Shown here: piece by piece, positions 1 to 7,062 of the stretch
Position numbering within the stretch: the first letter of the stretch is position 1
Layout of the letters: each line of letters opens with the position of its first letter
Position numbers and translations under genes: made by a program
The notes under the pieces: model-generated
Database searches by the model: none
Told to the model about the DNA's origin: nothing
What the model saw: the letters and a program-made list of their open reading frames with translations, nothing else
Source of the DNA: Clostridium sp. AM30-24
GTDB taxonomy: Bacteria; Bacillota; Clostridia; Lachnospirales; Lachnospiraceae
Assembly: GCF_003480435.1 (NCBI RefSeq)
Contig: NZ_QUJB01000031.1
Coordinates: 1 to 19,848, forward strand
Length of the DNA: 19,848 nt
Direction of reading: 5' to 3'

Positions 1-38
1 ATCAGTTTGGAGGTTTACACAAACTTTGGGATACTCCC
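1..38. repeat. Left terminal inverted repeat, IS256-like end
   Basis: These 38 bases are the exact reverse complement of 19808-19845 at the other end of the window. Read outwards, the repeat starts GGGAGTATCCC and contains TTTGTGTAAA, which resembles the terminal inverted repeats of IS256-family (Mutator-type) elements. Identity covers more than the usual ~25-bp IS tip, so both window ends probably carry the same end of the same IS, pointing away from the window. No transposase is present inside. The family call rests on the look of the end only. Confidence 0.7.
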
Positions 39-60
39 AAATATAATCTTTTTATACTTT

Positions 61-207
61 TCAAGGCTCATTTCGAGCAAATATTTTCTCATAAAAGACA
101 TAAAACAGCTCATGGCCGGCGCTGGTGTAGCCGTAGTCGGCATGGTCCTTGTACCTCTGCTCTCCGGGCTGTTCTCTGTCTAAGCGTTCCTGCATGAAAT
201 CCTTGCC
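61..207 (-). pseudogene. C-terminal remnant of an unidentified protein
   Basis: A minus-strand frame ending at a stop at 61-63 encodes about 45 residues ending in HELFYVFYEKIFARNEP, with a charged stretch (QERLDREQPGEQRYKDH) before it. The frame runs on to about 249, but the upstream part overlaps the ribosome binding site of the Maff2 remnant on the other strand and looks like shadow sequence, so a junction near 200 is likely. I do not recognise the family. It may be debris from an insertion sequence or from the conjugative element. Confidence 0.3.
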
Positions 208-252
208 GCTCCCGCAGCTCTGCGGGGGCGGCGGAAAGGAGGTTGACACCGT

Positions 253-407
253 ATGGATTTCTTACTTGAAGCCCTGACGAATTGGCTGAAAGAAATGCTG
301 GTGACATCATCATGGCAATCTGGAGCTGCGTGGGCTACACCGTACTGCTATGTTTTACGCTGTTCAAAACCGGCAGTCTCGCCAAATCAGTCTTTCAGGC
401 GCACTAA
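253..407 (+). pseudogene. Maff2-family conjugation protein, internally deleted
   Basis: An ATG at 253 follows a strong AAAGGAGG site (234-242). The first 17 residues, MDFLLEALTNWLKEMLV, match the start of Maff2-type membrane proteins encoded in Tn1549/CTn-like conjugative elements. After about 303 the family sequence continues in a different frame (WSCVGYTVLLCFTLFKTG and on) to a TAA at 405-407. The middle of the gene is therefore deleted, with loss of frame. Intact relatives are polytopic membrane parts of the mating channel. The next remnant, PrgI, is the usual downstream neighbour. The product as it stands is not functional. Confidence 0.6.
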
Positions 408-427
408 AACGGAAGGAGGTTTCCACA

Positions 428-603
428 TTGGCTTATGTACCCGTACCCAAGGACTTAACAAAAGTCAAAACAAAGGTCATGTTCAATCTGACCAAGCGGT
501 AGCTTATCTGCTTCACGGGCGGAGCGCTTATTGGCGTACCGCTTTTCTTTTTGCTCAGAAAACCTACCGGAAACAGTGTAGCGGCTATGTGTATGATGCT
601 GGT
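428..603 (+). pseudogene. prgI: PrgI-family conjugation protein, broken
   Basis: A TTG at 428 lies just after GGAAGGAGGT (411-420). The frame reads M/L-AYVPVPKDLTKVKTKVMF and on, the typical start of PrgI-family proteins of conjugative transposons. These are small membrane proteins encoded next to the VirB4-like ATPase. An in-frame TAG at 500-502 replaces an expected sense codon. Beyond it the same frame keeps a membrane-helix sequence (GGALIGVPLFFLLRKP) until about 600. There it is replaced by the amidohydrolase fragment of the opposite strand. The gene is thus both interrupted by a stop and truncated. Confidence 0.65.
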
Positions 604-735
604 TATTCCAGCGTCTTTCCATTCCTTAAGATGGGCGCGGACTGCTGCCTCGCAGAAACCATCTTTATGAAGTGCCACTGCTGCTTTATAATTGATTCCG
701 TCCATGATTACATGGGCATGACATTCTCCGAACAT
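604..735 (-). pseudogene. Amidohydrolase, N-terminal fragment
   Basis: The minus-strand frame starting at the ATG at 733-735 gives MFGECHAHVIMDGINYKAA and continues to KEWKDAGIT. This resembles the start of clostridial amidohydrolase-family proteins, in which the HAH pair belongs to the metal site. After about 44 residues similarity stops at the junction with the PrgI remnant, so nearly all of the catalytic domain is gone. The gene lies 34 bases downstream of the NhaC stop on the same strand, so the two were probably an operon before the break. Confidence 0.5.
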
Positions 736-769
736 TGCTTTCGCCTTCTTTTTCTATCTGTTTTTCCAG

Positions 770-2074
770 TTATGCATTTTTTTCAAAAGAAATAAAGACA
801 AGGGAACTGATGAACAACATATACGGGTAAAACAACCTTGGCAGAATATCAAATGCACTGACTGTCTCACCCAGGCCGGAAGCCGCTGAGATGGCAACCA
901 GCATCTGTGCTCCATAAGGAAGAATTCCCTGAAAGATACAGGAAAATGTATCCAGAATAGATGCTGCTTTCTTATTGCTGATTCCGTAGTTTCCTGACAT
1001 TTCTTTTGCAATTGGATTTGCCATAACAATTGCGACTGTATTATTCGCCGTTGCAATATCCATCAGACCTACCAACAGACCCATGCCAAGGAGTCCGCCT
1101 TTTCTCCCTTTAAACACTTTTTTTATCCAATATAGCAGAGCAGCAAATCCACCATATTCTTTGATCAGTGCACAGATAGACGCTACCAGAATGGCAACCA
1201 TGCTGGTTTCAAACATGCCTGCTGCCCCGTCTCCCATATTTCCAAGCAAATCCGTCGGCACGATCATCCCTGTCGCAATCATGATGATGGAGCCACTTAT
1301 GATTCCTGTAATCAGTACCAGGAACACATTTAAGCCAAGAATGCCTCCCGCCAGTACCAGTATATAAGGAATGGCCTGTATCAGATGATATTCTTCCTGC
1401 ACAACTCCGCCACTGTAATTTTTCACAGACAGACTGTAAATAATCACCAGACTGACAATTGCTGCCGGAAGTGCAATGAAAAAGTTTTCCTTAAATTTAT
1501 CTGTCATCTTACAACCCTGTCCATTACATGCGGCAATTGTCGTATCAGAGATAAAGGACAGATTATCCCCAAACATTGCACCACCCATGACTGTCGCAAT
1601 ACAAAGCGGCAGGTCAAACCCCGATGCTCGCGACACGGCTATTCCAATCGGGGTAATTAAAGTAATGGTTCCTACGGAAGTCCCCATTGCAAGTGATACA
1701 AAACAACTTACTACAAAAAGCACCACAACCGCGAACTGAGGCGGTATCAGTGACAGAATAAAATATGCCACACTGTTTGCTGATGTTCTTCCAACAACAC
1801 CCACAAAAATTCCAGCCAGCATAAATATGATGATCATGGTAATAATGTTCGGATCGCTGATTCCAACTCCCATTATTTTCAGTTTATCATTCAGGCTTAA
1901 TTTCCGGTTTTGCAGACATGCAACAAGCAGTGCAAGCAAAAATATAATCACAACAGGAATTTTGTAAAATCCCATCTCGATATTCAGGGCATATTCAAAC
2001 AGAATCCCCAGTCCCAGATATAAAACCACAAACACCGCGATAGGCAATAAGGCTTTTGCGTTTCTTTTTTCCAT
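770..2074 (-). CDS. nhaC: NhaC-family Na+/H+ antiporter
   Basis: A 434-residue, very hydrophobic protein with about ten to twelve membrane segments. Features typical of the NhaC family include an MGTSVGTITLITPIGIA segment, MFGDNLSFISDTTIAA, and a late GLMDIATANNTVAIVMANPIA block. Members exchange Na+ for H+ across the membrane, and some relatives exchange organic substrates such as malate/lactate or Arg/ornithine. The ATG is preceded on the minus strand by AGAGGGA, and a TATAGT -10-like element lies further upstream. Length and ends look complete. It is more AT-rich than the enzyme block and reads the opposite way, so it probably belongs to an older chromosomal segment rather than to the cargo. 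The amidohydrolase fragment follows it. Confidence 0.85.
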   Translation of the reverse strand: MEKRNAKALLPIAVFVVLYLGLGILFEYALNIEMGFYKIPVVIIFLLALLVACLQNRKLSLNDKLKIMGVGISDPNIITMIIIFMLAGIFVGVVGRTSANSVAYFILSLIPPQFAVVVLFVVSCFVSLAMGTSVGTITLITPIGIAVSRASGFDLPLCIATVMGGAMFGDNLSFISDTTIAACNGQGCKMTDKFKENFFIALPAAIVSLVIIYSLSVKNYSGGVVQEEYHLIQAIPYILVLAGGILGLNVFLVLITGIISGSIIMIATGMIVPTDLLGNMGDGAAGMFETSMVAILVASICALIKEYGGFAALLYWIKKVFKGRKGGLLGMGLLVGLMDIATANNTVAIVMANPIAKEMSGNYGISNKKAASILDTFSCIFQGILPYGAQMLVAISAASGLGETVSAFDILPRLFYPYMLFISSLVFISFEKNA

Positions 2075-2157
2075 TTCTTAATCCCTCTCTACCCCTTTTA
2101 TTTATCCCAAACTATACCATGCCATGATACCGCAAATGCCTTAAAAAATCAATGACT

Positions 2158-2520
2158 CTACTTCCAGTGAATCACTGCTTCCACTGAATCCGTATACTGA
2201 TCATCAGTGATGGACTTGTAACGGGAGCCGTCATACCAATCGGTGAAACCGTTGTCAATTTTGTAAATATTTCCAGTTTCAGTGTCCACGATGCGCTCGT
2301 AACCCAGGGTAGCGTCACTCTGTTTCTGGCTCATAATATCCTGGCTCCGGTTCCGGTTTTCCCAGGAAGACATGATGCTGTCGGACATCTCACTGGCTGA
2401 CTGGCTGAGAGACTGGGAGGTAGAGGCCGCCTGATTGCTCTGGGACATGGCAAAGCTCTGGAACTCCGGCGTATAATTAAGACTGCTGAGAACTTTATTC
2501 AAAGTAGGCTGCCAGTCCTG
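2158..2520 (-). pseudogene. Ser/Gln-rich protein, C-terminal fragment
   Basis: About 120 residues ending in SVEAVIHWK with a stop at 2158-2160. The first half is rich in Ser, Gln and Met (a run of SQSNQAAS/SQSLSQSASEMSDS type, probably helical). The second half, from about GYERIVDTETGNIYKIDNG to the end, reads like a small folded domain. The frame runs on past about 2520, but there the other strand encodes a macro-domain piece. No ribosome binding site or natural start is seen, so this is most likely the tail of a longer protein cut at the junction. Function unknown. Confidence 0.45.
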
Positions 2521-2527
2521 AAAGCTT

Positions 2528-2659
2528 CCCTTTGGACCGCGTTGGAGGGATGGCAAACATCGGGAACAGGAGCTTCTGGAATCTTGTTATCGGACATCTT
2601 TGAACCTGGCAAAAGAAAATGGCTGTCAGTCGGTGGCCTTTCCACTGATTTCTTCCGGC
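2528..2659 (+). pseudogene. Macro-domain (ADP-ribose-binding) fragment
   Basis: The plus-strand frame at 2528 reads [20 protein letters not shown], then [20 protein letters not shown] and ISSGI. This is the characteristic middle-to-C-terminal part of macro-domain proteins: the G-P-x-W turn, a helix with C-Y-R-x-S-L, and the strand plus loop [11 protein letters not shown] that contacts the ADP-ribose phosphates. No start codon region and no C-terminus are present. Both sides are junctions, with the Ser/Gln-rich fragment before it and ABC-transporter debris after it. In the same frame it runs on into the ABC ATPase piece, making a chimeric open frame to 2917. Confidence 0.6.
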
Positions 2660-2710
2660 ATCTTGACCACAACAATCAGAGCATTAATCAGTCTGCCAAT
2701 TTTTATCGAA

Positions 2711-2893
2711 AGTATTCGTATGGGAAACCCTTCCGCAACAGATGAAGAAGTGTATCAGGCCGCTAGGTATTGTGGGTGTTATGATTTTATTCTGAATCTG
2801 GAAAATGGATTCCATACGGTTGTTGGAGATGCCGGAGGACACCTGTCAGGCGGTGAACGCCAGAGGATCGCAATTGCCCGCTCCGTATACTCT
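2711..2893 (+). pseudogene. ABC transporter ATPase fragment
   Basis: This frame encodes [20 protein letters not shown], then a helical stretch and [14 protein letters not shown]. That is the segment of an ABC exporter-type nucleotide-binding domain between the Q-loop and the signature motif. Walker A lies before the fragment and Walker B after it, and both are missing. The frame ends at a TGA at 2915-2917 after unrelated residues. It resembles the intact ABC proteins at 15375-18883 in type but is clearly a different, decayed gene. Confidence 0.65.
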
Positions 2894-2901
2894 GTATTGA
2901 C

Positions 2902-3195
2902 TGGAGAATTGGACTGACGATTTTGTGTGGAATTTTACTTTTTACATGGTGTATCAGCTGATTACAGAAAAAATCAGAAACTGTTTCACCGCAAAGGCAG
3001 CAGGCCCAGGAGGCTCTTGTTTCCGGTGCTCTGGAATATATCCAGGGAATGCTGATTGTAAAATCCTTCAATCTGGGACAAAGTTCTGACAATAAAATGA
3101 AGCAAGCAATCATGGACAGCAGGGATAAGAACCTAAAGTTGGAACGTACATTTGTCCCTTATAATATGCTGCAACAAATGACTCTCTATACAATC
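2902..3195 (+). pseudogene. ABC transporter membrane-domain fragment with in-frame stop
   Basis: One frame gives a membrane helix ([19 protein letters not shown]), an in-frame TGA at about 2959, then SPQRQQAQEALVSGALEYIQ, GMLIVKSFNLGQSS and further charged helix sequence to YNMLQQ. This matches the intracellular coupling-helix region of ABC half-transporter membrane domains (the E-Y-I-Q-G-x-x-x-V-K-S-F signature). It follows the ATPase fragment but comes from the start of another half-transporter, so a tandem ABC pair has collapsed by internal deletion. Not functional. Confidence 0.6.
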
Positions 3196-3221
3196 CACGA
3201 AAATTGTCCACACAGTCCACC

Positions 3222-3609
3222 TTTGAAGATTTAGCGGTGGATTTTGAAGGAACTACAGCCAGCGGTGTGGAGCGATTCTACCGGCGCACACAGGATAAGC
3301 TGCGGCTGAAGCTGTTGGAAAGCGGTGTGATCCATACCGTGACACAGAAGCAACCCGATATGTGAAAGAAGAACAAAAAAAAGCCGCAGCTGTCTACATG
3401 TATCAGGCAGACAACGAGAGCGAATGGGGTGAGCTGCGGTTTGACTTTGAGAACGGCACAGCTGAGATAGTAAAACTGTCAGATTGAGACACGGTAAAAT
3501 CCAATGTTTTTGTAAAAACGGAGATACGGTTTATTCAAGACTTACCGGAAGCGAGACTGCTGAAATCCGTGGTTGTGCCGTCTGAGATAGAAAGGCTGGA
3601 TCTGATTTG
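3222..3609 (+). pseudogene. Unassigned coding debris in three frames
   Basis: Three short plus-strand stretches have protein-like composition and no start sites. 3222-3365 includes DFEGTTASGVERFYRRTQDK and LRLKLLESGVIHTV. 3356-3487 in another frame includes RYVKEEQKKAAAVYMYQADN and WGELRFDFENGTAEIVKLSD. About 3490-3609 ends in PSEIERLDLI. The first two may be one gene split by a frameshift near 3356. I do not recognise a family. Mobile-element accessory genes are a fair guess given the neighbours, but nothing proves it. Confidence 0.3.
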
Positions 3610-3636
3610 ACCATGATGGAACGTAAAACGATGCCT

Positions 3637-3665
3637 TTGACAACATCTTCGGATCGTGCTACAAT
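3637..3665 (+). promoter_or_regulatory. Sigma-A-type promoter of the TetR gene
   Basis: A consensus -35 TTGACA (3637-3642) and a -10 TACAAT (3660-3665) are separated by exactly 17 bases. Transcription would start near 3672, giving a leader of about 40 bases before the GTG start of the regulator. Only a weak TGAC/GTCA inverted repeat is seen in the leader, and no copy of the palindrome at 4328. Confidence 0.8.
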
Positions 3666-3711
3666 TTGACCAGAATAATAAATATAGTCATAATTCCAAG
3701 GAGTGTGCGTA

Positions 3712-4290
3712 GTGGCTTTTACAGACGAACAGAATGAGATGATCCGCAAAGACTTGATCCGGGAGGCTTGGCGCTGCGGCGTTACGATTGGGATGCGGAA
3801 AACCTCTGTGGAGCAGCTGACAAATTCCGTCGGTATTTCCAAGGGATCGTTTTATAAATTTTTTGATTCCAAGGAGTTACTGTTTTTCGCTGTACTGGAG
3901 GACATCCATACCGAGTGCTTTGCGGCGGCGCAGAAGTCCTTACAGAAGAATGCGGCATTTTTGCCTGCGGACCGTGCGGCAGCGGCAATCCTTGCTGCTT
4001 GCCGGTGGCTATCCGAGACGAAAGCCCTTGTGTTCATTGAAAATGATGCGAATTTCCTCCTGCACCGGCTGCCGGAGGAAGTAAAGACCGCTCACTACCA
4101 CGATGACAAGATCCACATCCGCACGCTGCTGGAAGCGGGTGGTTTGCAGCCAAAGGGCGGCATGGCTCTGGCCGCCGCCACAGTGCGGGGCTTGATTTTA
4201 ACCGTATCCCATCAGGAGCAGATCGGAGAACTGTACCCGCAGGTGCTGGAAACGCTGGTGTATGGTGCTTGCAAAGAATTATTTGAGTAA
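3712..4290 (+). CDS. TetR/AcrR-family transcriptional regulator
   Basis: A 192-residue protein. The N-terminal helix-turn-helix lies at about residues 30-56 (TSVEQLTNSVGISKGSFYKF, then FDSKELLF), the hallmark of TetR-family repressors. The C-terminal part is the all-helical ligand and dimer domain, whose ligand cannot be told from sequence. The GTG at 3712 is preferred over the in-frame GTG at 3703 because AAGGAG (3698-3703) is 8 bases upstream of it and overlaps the earlier codon. It is transcribed from its own promoter. A hairpin and a palindrome separate it from the methyltransferase/hydrolase run, which it most likely controls as a local repressor released by a small molecule. Confidence 0.88.
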   Translation: MAFTDEQNEMIRKDLIREAWRCGVTIGMRKTSVEQLTNSVGISKGSFYKFFDSKELLFFAVLEDIHTECFAAAQKSLQKNAAFLPADRAAAAILAACRWLSETKALVFIENDANFLLHRLPEEVKTAHYHDDKIHIRTLLEAGGLQPKGGMALAAATVRGLILTVSHQEQIGELYPQVLETLVYGACKELFE

Positions 4291-4293
4291 ATC

Positions 4294-4319
4294 GAAAAGC
4301 TGCCGAATGGCGGCTTTTC
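4294..4319 (+). terminator. Hairpin after the TetR gene, likely terminator
   Basis: GAAAAGCTGCC and GGCGGCTTTTC form an 11-bp stem with one G-T pair and a GAAT loop, starting 3 bases after the TetR stop. The stem ends in four T residues and begins with four A residues, so it could stop transcription on either strand, though the T run is short. It may only attenuate readthrough into the next gene. Confidence 0.55.
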
Positions 4320-4327
4320 AAAAGGTC

Positions 4328-4347
4328 ATTAGTTAGCTAAAACTAAT
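4328..4347. promoter_or_regulatory. Palindromic operator candidate before the enzyme operon
   Basis: ATTAGTT and AACTAAT are perfect 7-bp arms around a 6-base spacer, 21 bases upstream of the first methyltransferase start. The core TAGTTAG-N5-ACTAA recurs exactly at 14548-14564 in front of the lipoprotein gene. The half site is reminiscent of DtxR/IdeR-type iron boxes (TTAGGTTAG-like halves), but a TetR operator is equally possible on position. No convincing -35/-10 pair is seen here. TAAAAC (4338-4343) inside the palindrome is one weak -10 candidate. Confidence 0.6.
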
Positions 4348-4368
4348 TATGAGGCAGGAAGTGTTATT

Positions 4369-5004
4369 ATGAAGAAAACATTTTGGGATCGCACGGCGAA
4401 AATCTATGACCGCTTCATGCGCAAGGATGCGGCGGCCTACGAGTGGATGTACGAGTTACTGCGCCCTGTGGTGCGGCACAAAACGGTGCTGGAACTGGCC
4501 GCCGGCACGGGGTTGATTGCAAAAAATATCGTAAGCAGCGCCAATCATATTGAGGCTACGGATGCTTCGCCGGAGATGATCGCGGAAGCGCGGCGGGATA
4601 ATCAATCTGCAAAGCTGCACTTTTCGGTGCAGGATATGTTTCATCTGCCCTATGCTGACCGGTCTTTCGATGTGGTGATCGTGTCCAATGCTTTGCACAT
4701 TGTACCGGAACCGGAGAAAGCCTTGGCGGAAATTCGGCGGGTGTTGAAAGAGGACGGTATACTGATCGCACCGACCTTTACTCATGCCGATAATGACTTT
4801 CGTGGAAATGTCAAAGCATTTTTCATGAAGTTGGTAGGCTTTCGTCAATACAGCAAATGGTCAAGCGAAAGCTATTTGGATCTCCTGCGGGAACAGGGTT
4901 GGACAGTACGAAAAAGCGAAGTGCTGAAAGCCAGCTTTCCGCTAACTTATACTGAATGCATGAAATCAAATATACAAACAACCACGGGAGATCATTCAAA
5001 ATGA
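4369..5004 (+). CDS. Class I SAM-dependent methyltransferase (first)
   Basis: A 211-residue protein with a Rossmann-type methyltransferase fold. Motif I is VLELAAGTGLIA (about residues 41-52), the acidic end of strand 2 is ATDASPEM, a DMFHLPYADRSFD segment follows, and the post-motif helix and strand give EIRRVLKEDGILI. These fit the methyltransferase type 11/UbiE-like group acting on small molecules. The substrate cannot be read from sequence. The ATG lies after a loose GGCAGGAAG site. The stop at 5002-5004 overlaps the next start as ATGA, so translation is probably coupled to the ATC-hydrolase-like gene. It is the first gene of the enzyme run. Confidence 0.85.
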   Translation: MKKTFWDRTAKIYDRFMRKDAAAYEWMYELLRPVVRHKTVLELAAGTGLIAKNIVSSANHIEATDASPEMIAEARRDNQSAKLHFSVQDMFHLPYADRSFDVVIVSNALHIVPEPEKALAEIRRVLKEDGILIAPTFTHADNDFRGNVKAFFMKLVGFRQYSKWSSESYLDLLREQGWTVRKSEVLKASFPLTYTECMKSNIQTTTGDHSK

Positions 5005-5630
5005 AATATAACAGTTTTTACTTCTGGATGTTCAGGAATCCGATGAAAAAGGTTCTGGTGGAAAAATACGATAAGAACTACGCCGCCGAGATTATGAAAA
5101 AGAGCAAGTCGGTCTATCGGGAATTGGTAGAAAAGGCAGATGACATTGGTGACGATAACCCCATGGCGTACAATGAACTGTTTGCGCTTGCCTTTGTCGC
5201 TCCGTATGTTGCCAGCGATAAGAAGATACCGCCGGAAACCGTGCAGGAGATGATGCGACGTTCCTTGTACCATGTCAAGTGGTATTTTGCAATGACCGAC
5301 CTGAACACGGACAAAGGCAAAGCAGAGAACAAAAAGAGCGTTGTGAAGTATGCCAAGTGGTACACGCCGGAAAAAGAGAAACAGTACCCGACCTCATTCA
5401 AGGTGGACTTTGTCGGTCAGCCGTATGAGGGTGCCTGTTACTATCGCATTACTCGCTGCCCCATCTGCATTTATACGGAAAAGCTGGGAGTGCCGGAGCT
5501 GATGCCGCTGTTCTGCGAATTGGATGAGGTAATGATTACACTTCAGCATGGCGTTTTACACCGCAAGCAGACGCTTGCAAACGGCGGCGATTATTGCGAC
5601 TACTATATTACCGGTAACAGGGAGCGATGA
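5001..5630 (+). CDS. ATC-hydrolase-family protein (first copy)
   Basis: A 209-residue protein similar to the L-2-amino-thiazoline-4-carboxylic acid hydrolase family (PF14196 type). The namesake opens a thiazoline ring to an N- or S-carbamoyl-cysteine, but most clostridial members have unknown substrates. Seen here: a pattern C-x9-G-x5-P-x2-C-x2-D (CPICIYTEKLG and on to CELD), then RKQTLANGGDYCDYYITG near the C-terminus, with conserved Cys and Asp suited to hydrolysis or metal binding. The ATG at 5001 is preferred over the upstream ATG at 4956, because it overlaps the previous stop as ATGA and has GGGAG about 10 bases before it. Its own stop overlaps the next start, again as ATGA. Confidence 0.75.
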   Translation: MKYNSFYFWMFRNPMKKVLVEKYDKNYAAEIMKKSKSVYRELVEKADDIGDDNPMAYNELFALAFVAPYVASDKKIPPETVQEMMRRSLYHVKWYFAMTDLNTDKGKAENKKSVVKYAKWYTPEKEKQYPTSFKVDFVGQPYEGACYYRITRCPICIYTEKLGVPELMPLFCELDEVMITLQHGVLHRKQTLANGGDYCDYYITGNRER

Positions 5631-6439
5631 CTGTGGGGCGAAAAGAAGCCATGAAAGAAAAAATCAAACTCTCCGGCGTGCCGGAGACCATGCTGCAAAC
5701 CATTTATGCAAGGGCGAAAGAGAGTCGGGGACGCGGCATCATTCACGATGCAAAGGCAGAGGAAATCATTGAAAAGCTGGACTACGATTTTTCCCTTGCC
5801 GACAAGGATACTGCCATGCACAGCGGCGTTATTGCCCGCACCATTGTGCTGGATCGTCTGACGAAGGAATGGCTTGCAAAGCACCCCAGTGCGGTGGTCG
5901 TCAATATTGCCTGCGGGCTGGACACCCGGTGCTATCGGATGTCGGGTTACTCGCATTGGTATAACCTTGACCTGCCGGAAACGATGGCGGTGCGGGGAAA
6001 GCTCCTGCCGGAGGGCGGCGCAATTTCGCAAATCGCCATGTCTGCTATGGACGATTGGGGAGGCGAAATCAGCGAGCAGAATGCGCCGGTGCTGATCGTC
6101 ATTGAGGGGCTGACCATGTACCTGAACGCAAAGGAGGTGCAGCAAATTTTTGCAGTGATTTCCAGCCGCTTTGAGAAAGCCACAGTATTTGTGGAAACGA
6201 TGAACCCGATGATCGTGAGGCGCTTCAAGGAAAAGTCCATTGACGGCAGCCATGCAAAATTCACTTGGGGCGTGAAGAACGGTTCGGCTCTTGCGGCGCT
6301 GCTGCCGGACTTCCGATTTATCGAAGAACACAGTCTTTGCGAAGGAATGGCGGCGTTTGCACCAATTTACAAGTTGCTGGACAGGCTGCCCGCCGTACGG
6401 AATATCTCCAATAAGATCATTGTGCTGGAAAAGGAGTGA
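5627..6439 (+). CDS. LCM/TcmP-family O-methyltransferase (first copy)
   Basis: A 270-residue protein of the leucine carboxyl methyltransferase/TcmP group (PF04072 type), which methylates carboxyl or hydroxyl groups of small molecules in bacteria. Seen: VVVNIACGLDTRCYRM, the SAM-binding loop with the family's G-L-D-T-R; WYNLDLPETMAVR, the acidic strand; and VLIVIEGLTMYL, the family's E-G-x-x-x-Y-L active-site strand. The ATG at 5627 overlaps the previous stop. A second ATG at 5651 is possible but has a poorer ribosome binding site. It is paralogous to the gene at 10737. Substrate unknown; a carboxylate or phenol produced by the neighbouring hydrolases would fit. Confidence 0.82.
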   Translation: MTVGRKEAMKEKIKLSGVPETMLQTIYARAKESRGRGIIHDAKAEEIIEKLDYDFSLADKDTAMHSGVIARTIVLDRLTKEWLAKHPSAVVVNIACGLDTRCYRMSGYSHWYNLDLPETMAVRGKLLPEGGAISQIAMSAMDDWGGEISEQNAPVLIVIEGLTMYLNAKEVQQIFAVISSRFEKATVFVETMNPMIVRRFKEKSIDGSHAKFTWGVKNGSALAALLPDFRFIEEHSLCEGMAAFAPIYKLLDRLPAVRNISNKIIVLEKE

Positions 6440-6445
6440 CGGAGA

Positions 6446-7051
6446 ATGTCATTTTTCGAGAACACCCGCAAGCCTGTAGGACTTGGTGGCAGAATCATGG
6501 TTTCCATGATGAATCTTGGGCATACACCTGTGGCAGCATGGGGACTTAAATTTCTGCATCTTTCGCCGGATGCCAAAGTGCTGGACTGCGGCTGCGGCGG
6601 CGGGGCAAACATCAAAAGGCTGCTGAAAAAGTGCCCACAGGGGATTGTCAAGGGCATTGATTATTCCAACATCAGCGTGGAGAAGACGAAAAAGGTCAAC
6701 AAGGCCGCCATAGCGGAGGGCCGCTGCACCGTTCTGCAAGGCAGCGTGGCGGATATGATCTTCGCAGGCAACTGGTTCGATGCGGTCACGGCCTTTGAAA
6801 CCGTCTATTTCTGGCCTGATCTGCCGCGGTGTTTCCGGGAGGTCTATCGGGTGCTGAAACCCGGCGGGACCTTTCTCATCTGCAACGAGAGCAATGGCGA
6901 CTCGGACAAGGACGAGAAGTGGACGGAGATCATCGGTGGCATGACCATCCACAAGGATGTCGAGCTGAAGGCATATCTGGAGCAGGTGGGCTTTTACGAG
7001 GTGCAGATACACAAAAAGAAAAGCTGGCTGTGCATCACGGCACGGAAGTGA
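6446..7051 (+). CDS. Class I SAM-dependent methyltransferase (second)
   Basis: A 201-residue methyltransferase. Motif I is VLDCGCGGGANIKRL (about residues 44-58), the acidic strand is GIDYSNISVEK, then SVADMIFAGNWFDAVTAFE and a VYRVLKPGGTFLI strand. The 5' part (GLGGRIMVSMMNLGHTPVAA) resembles that of small clostridial methyltransferases of unknown substrate. The ATG at 6446 lies 6 bases after the previous stop with GGAG in between, so it belongs to the same transcript. It ends 11 bases before the esterase-like gene. It is not a close copy of the first or third class I methyltransferase; only the SAM-binding core is shared. Confidence 0.85.
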   Translation: MSFFENTRKPVGLGGRIMVSMMNLGHTPVAAWGLKFLHLSPDAKVLDCGCGGGANIKRLLKKCPQGIVKGIDYSNISVEKTKKVNKAAIAEGRCTVLQGSVADMIFAGNWFDAVTAFETVYFWPDLPRCFREVYRVLKPGGTFLICNESNGDSDKDEKWTEIIGGMTIHKDVELKAYLEQVGFYEVQIHKKKSWLCITARK

Positions 7052-7062
7052 GGAGATCAAAC

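Noticed and set aside
3665..3692. TGAC/GTCA inverted repeat in the TetR leader as operator
   Set aside because: Arms are only 4 bp with a long spacer and are unlike the palindrome at 4328, so chance is the simpler explanation.
5603..6331. A 242-residue minus-strand frame opposite the first LCM methyltransferase
   Set aside because: Composition (His, Arg, Cys rich) and lack of any motif or ribosome binding site mark it as antisense shadow of a well-supported gene.
6829..7062. Upstream extension of the esterase-like frame
   Set aside because: It overlaps the previous methyltransferase in another frame and reads as shadow sequence; a strong AGGAG site places the start at 7063.
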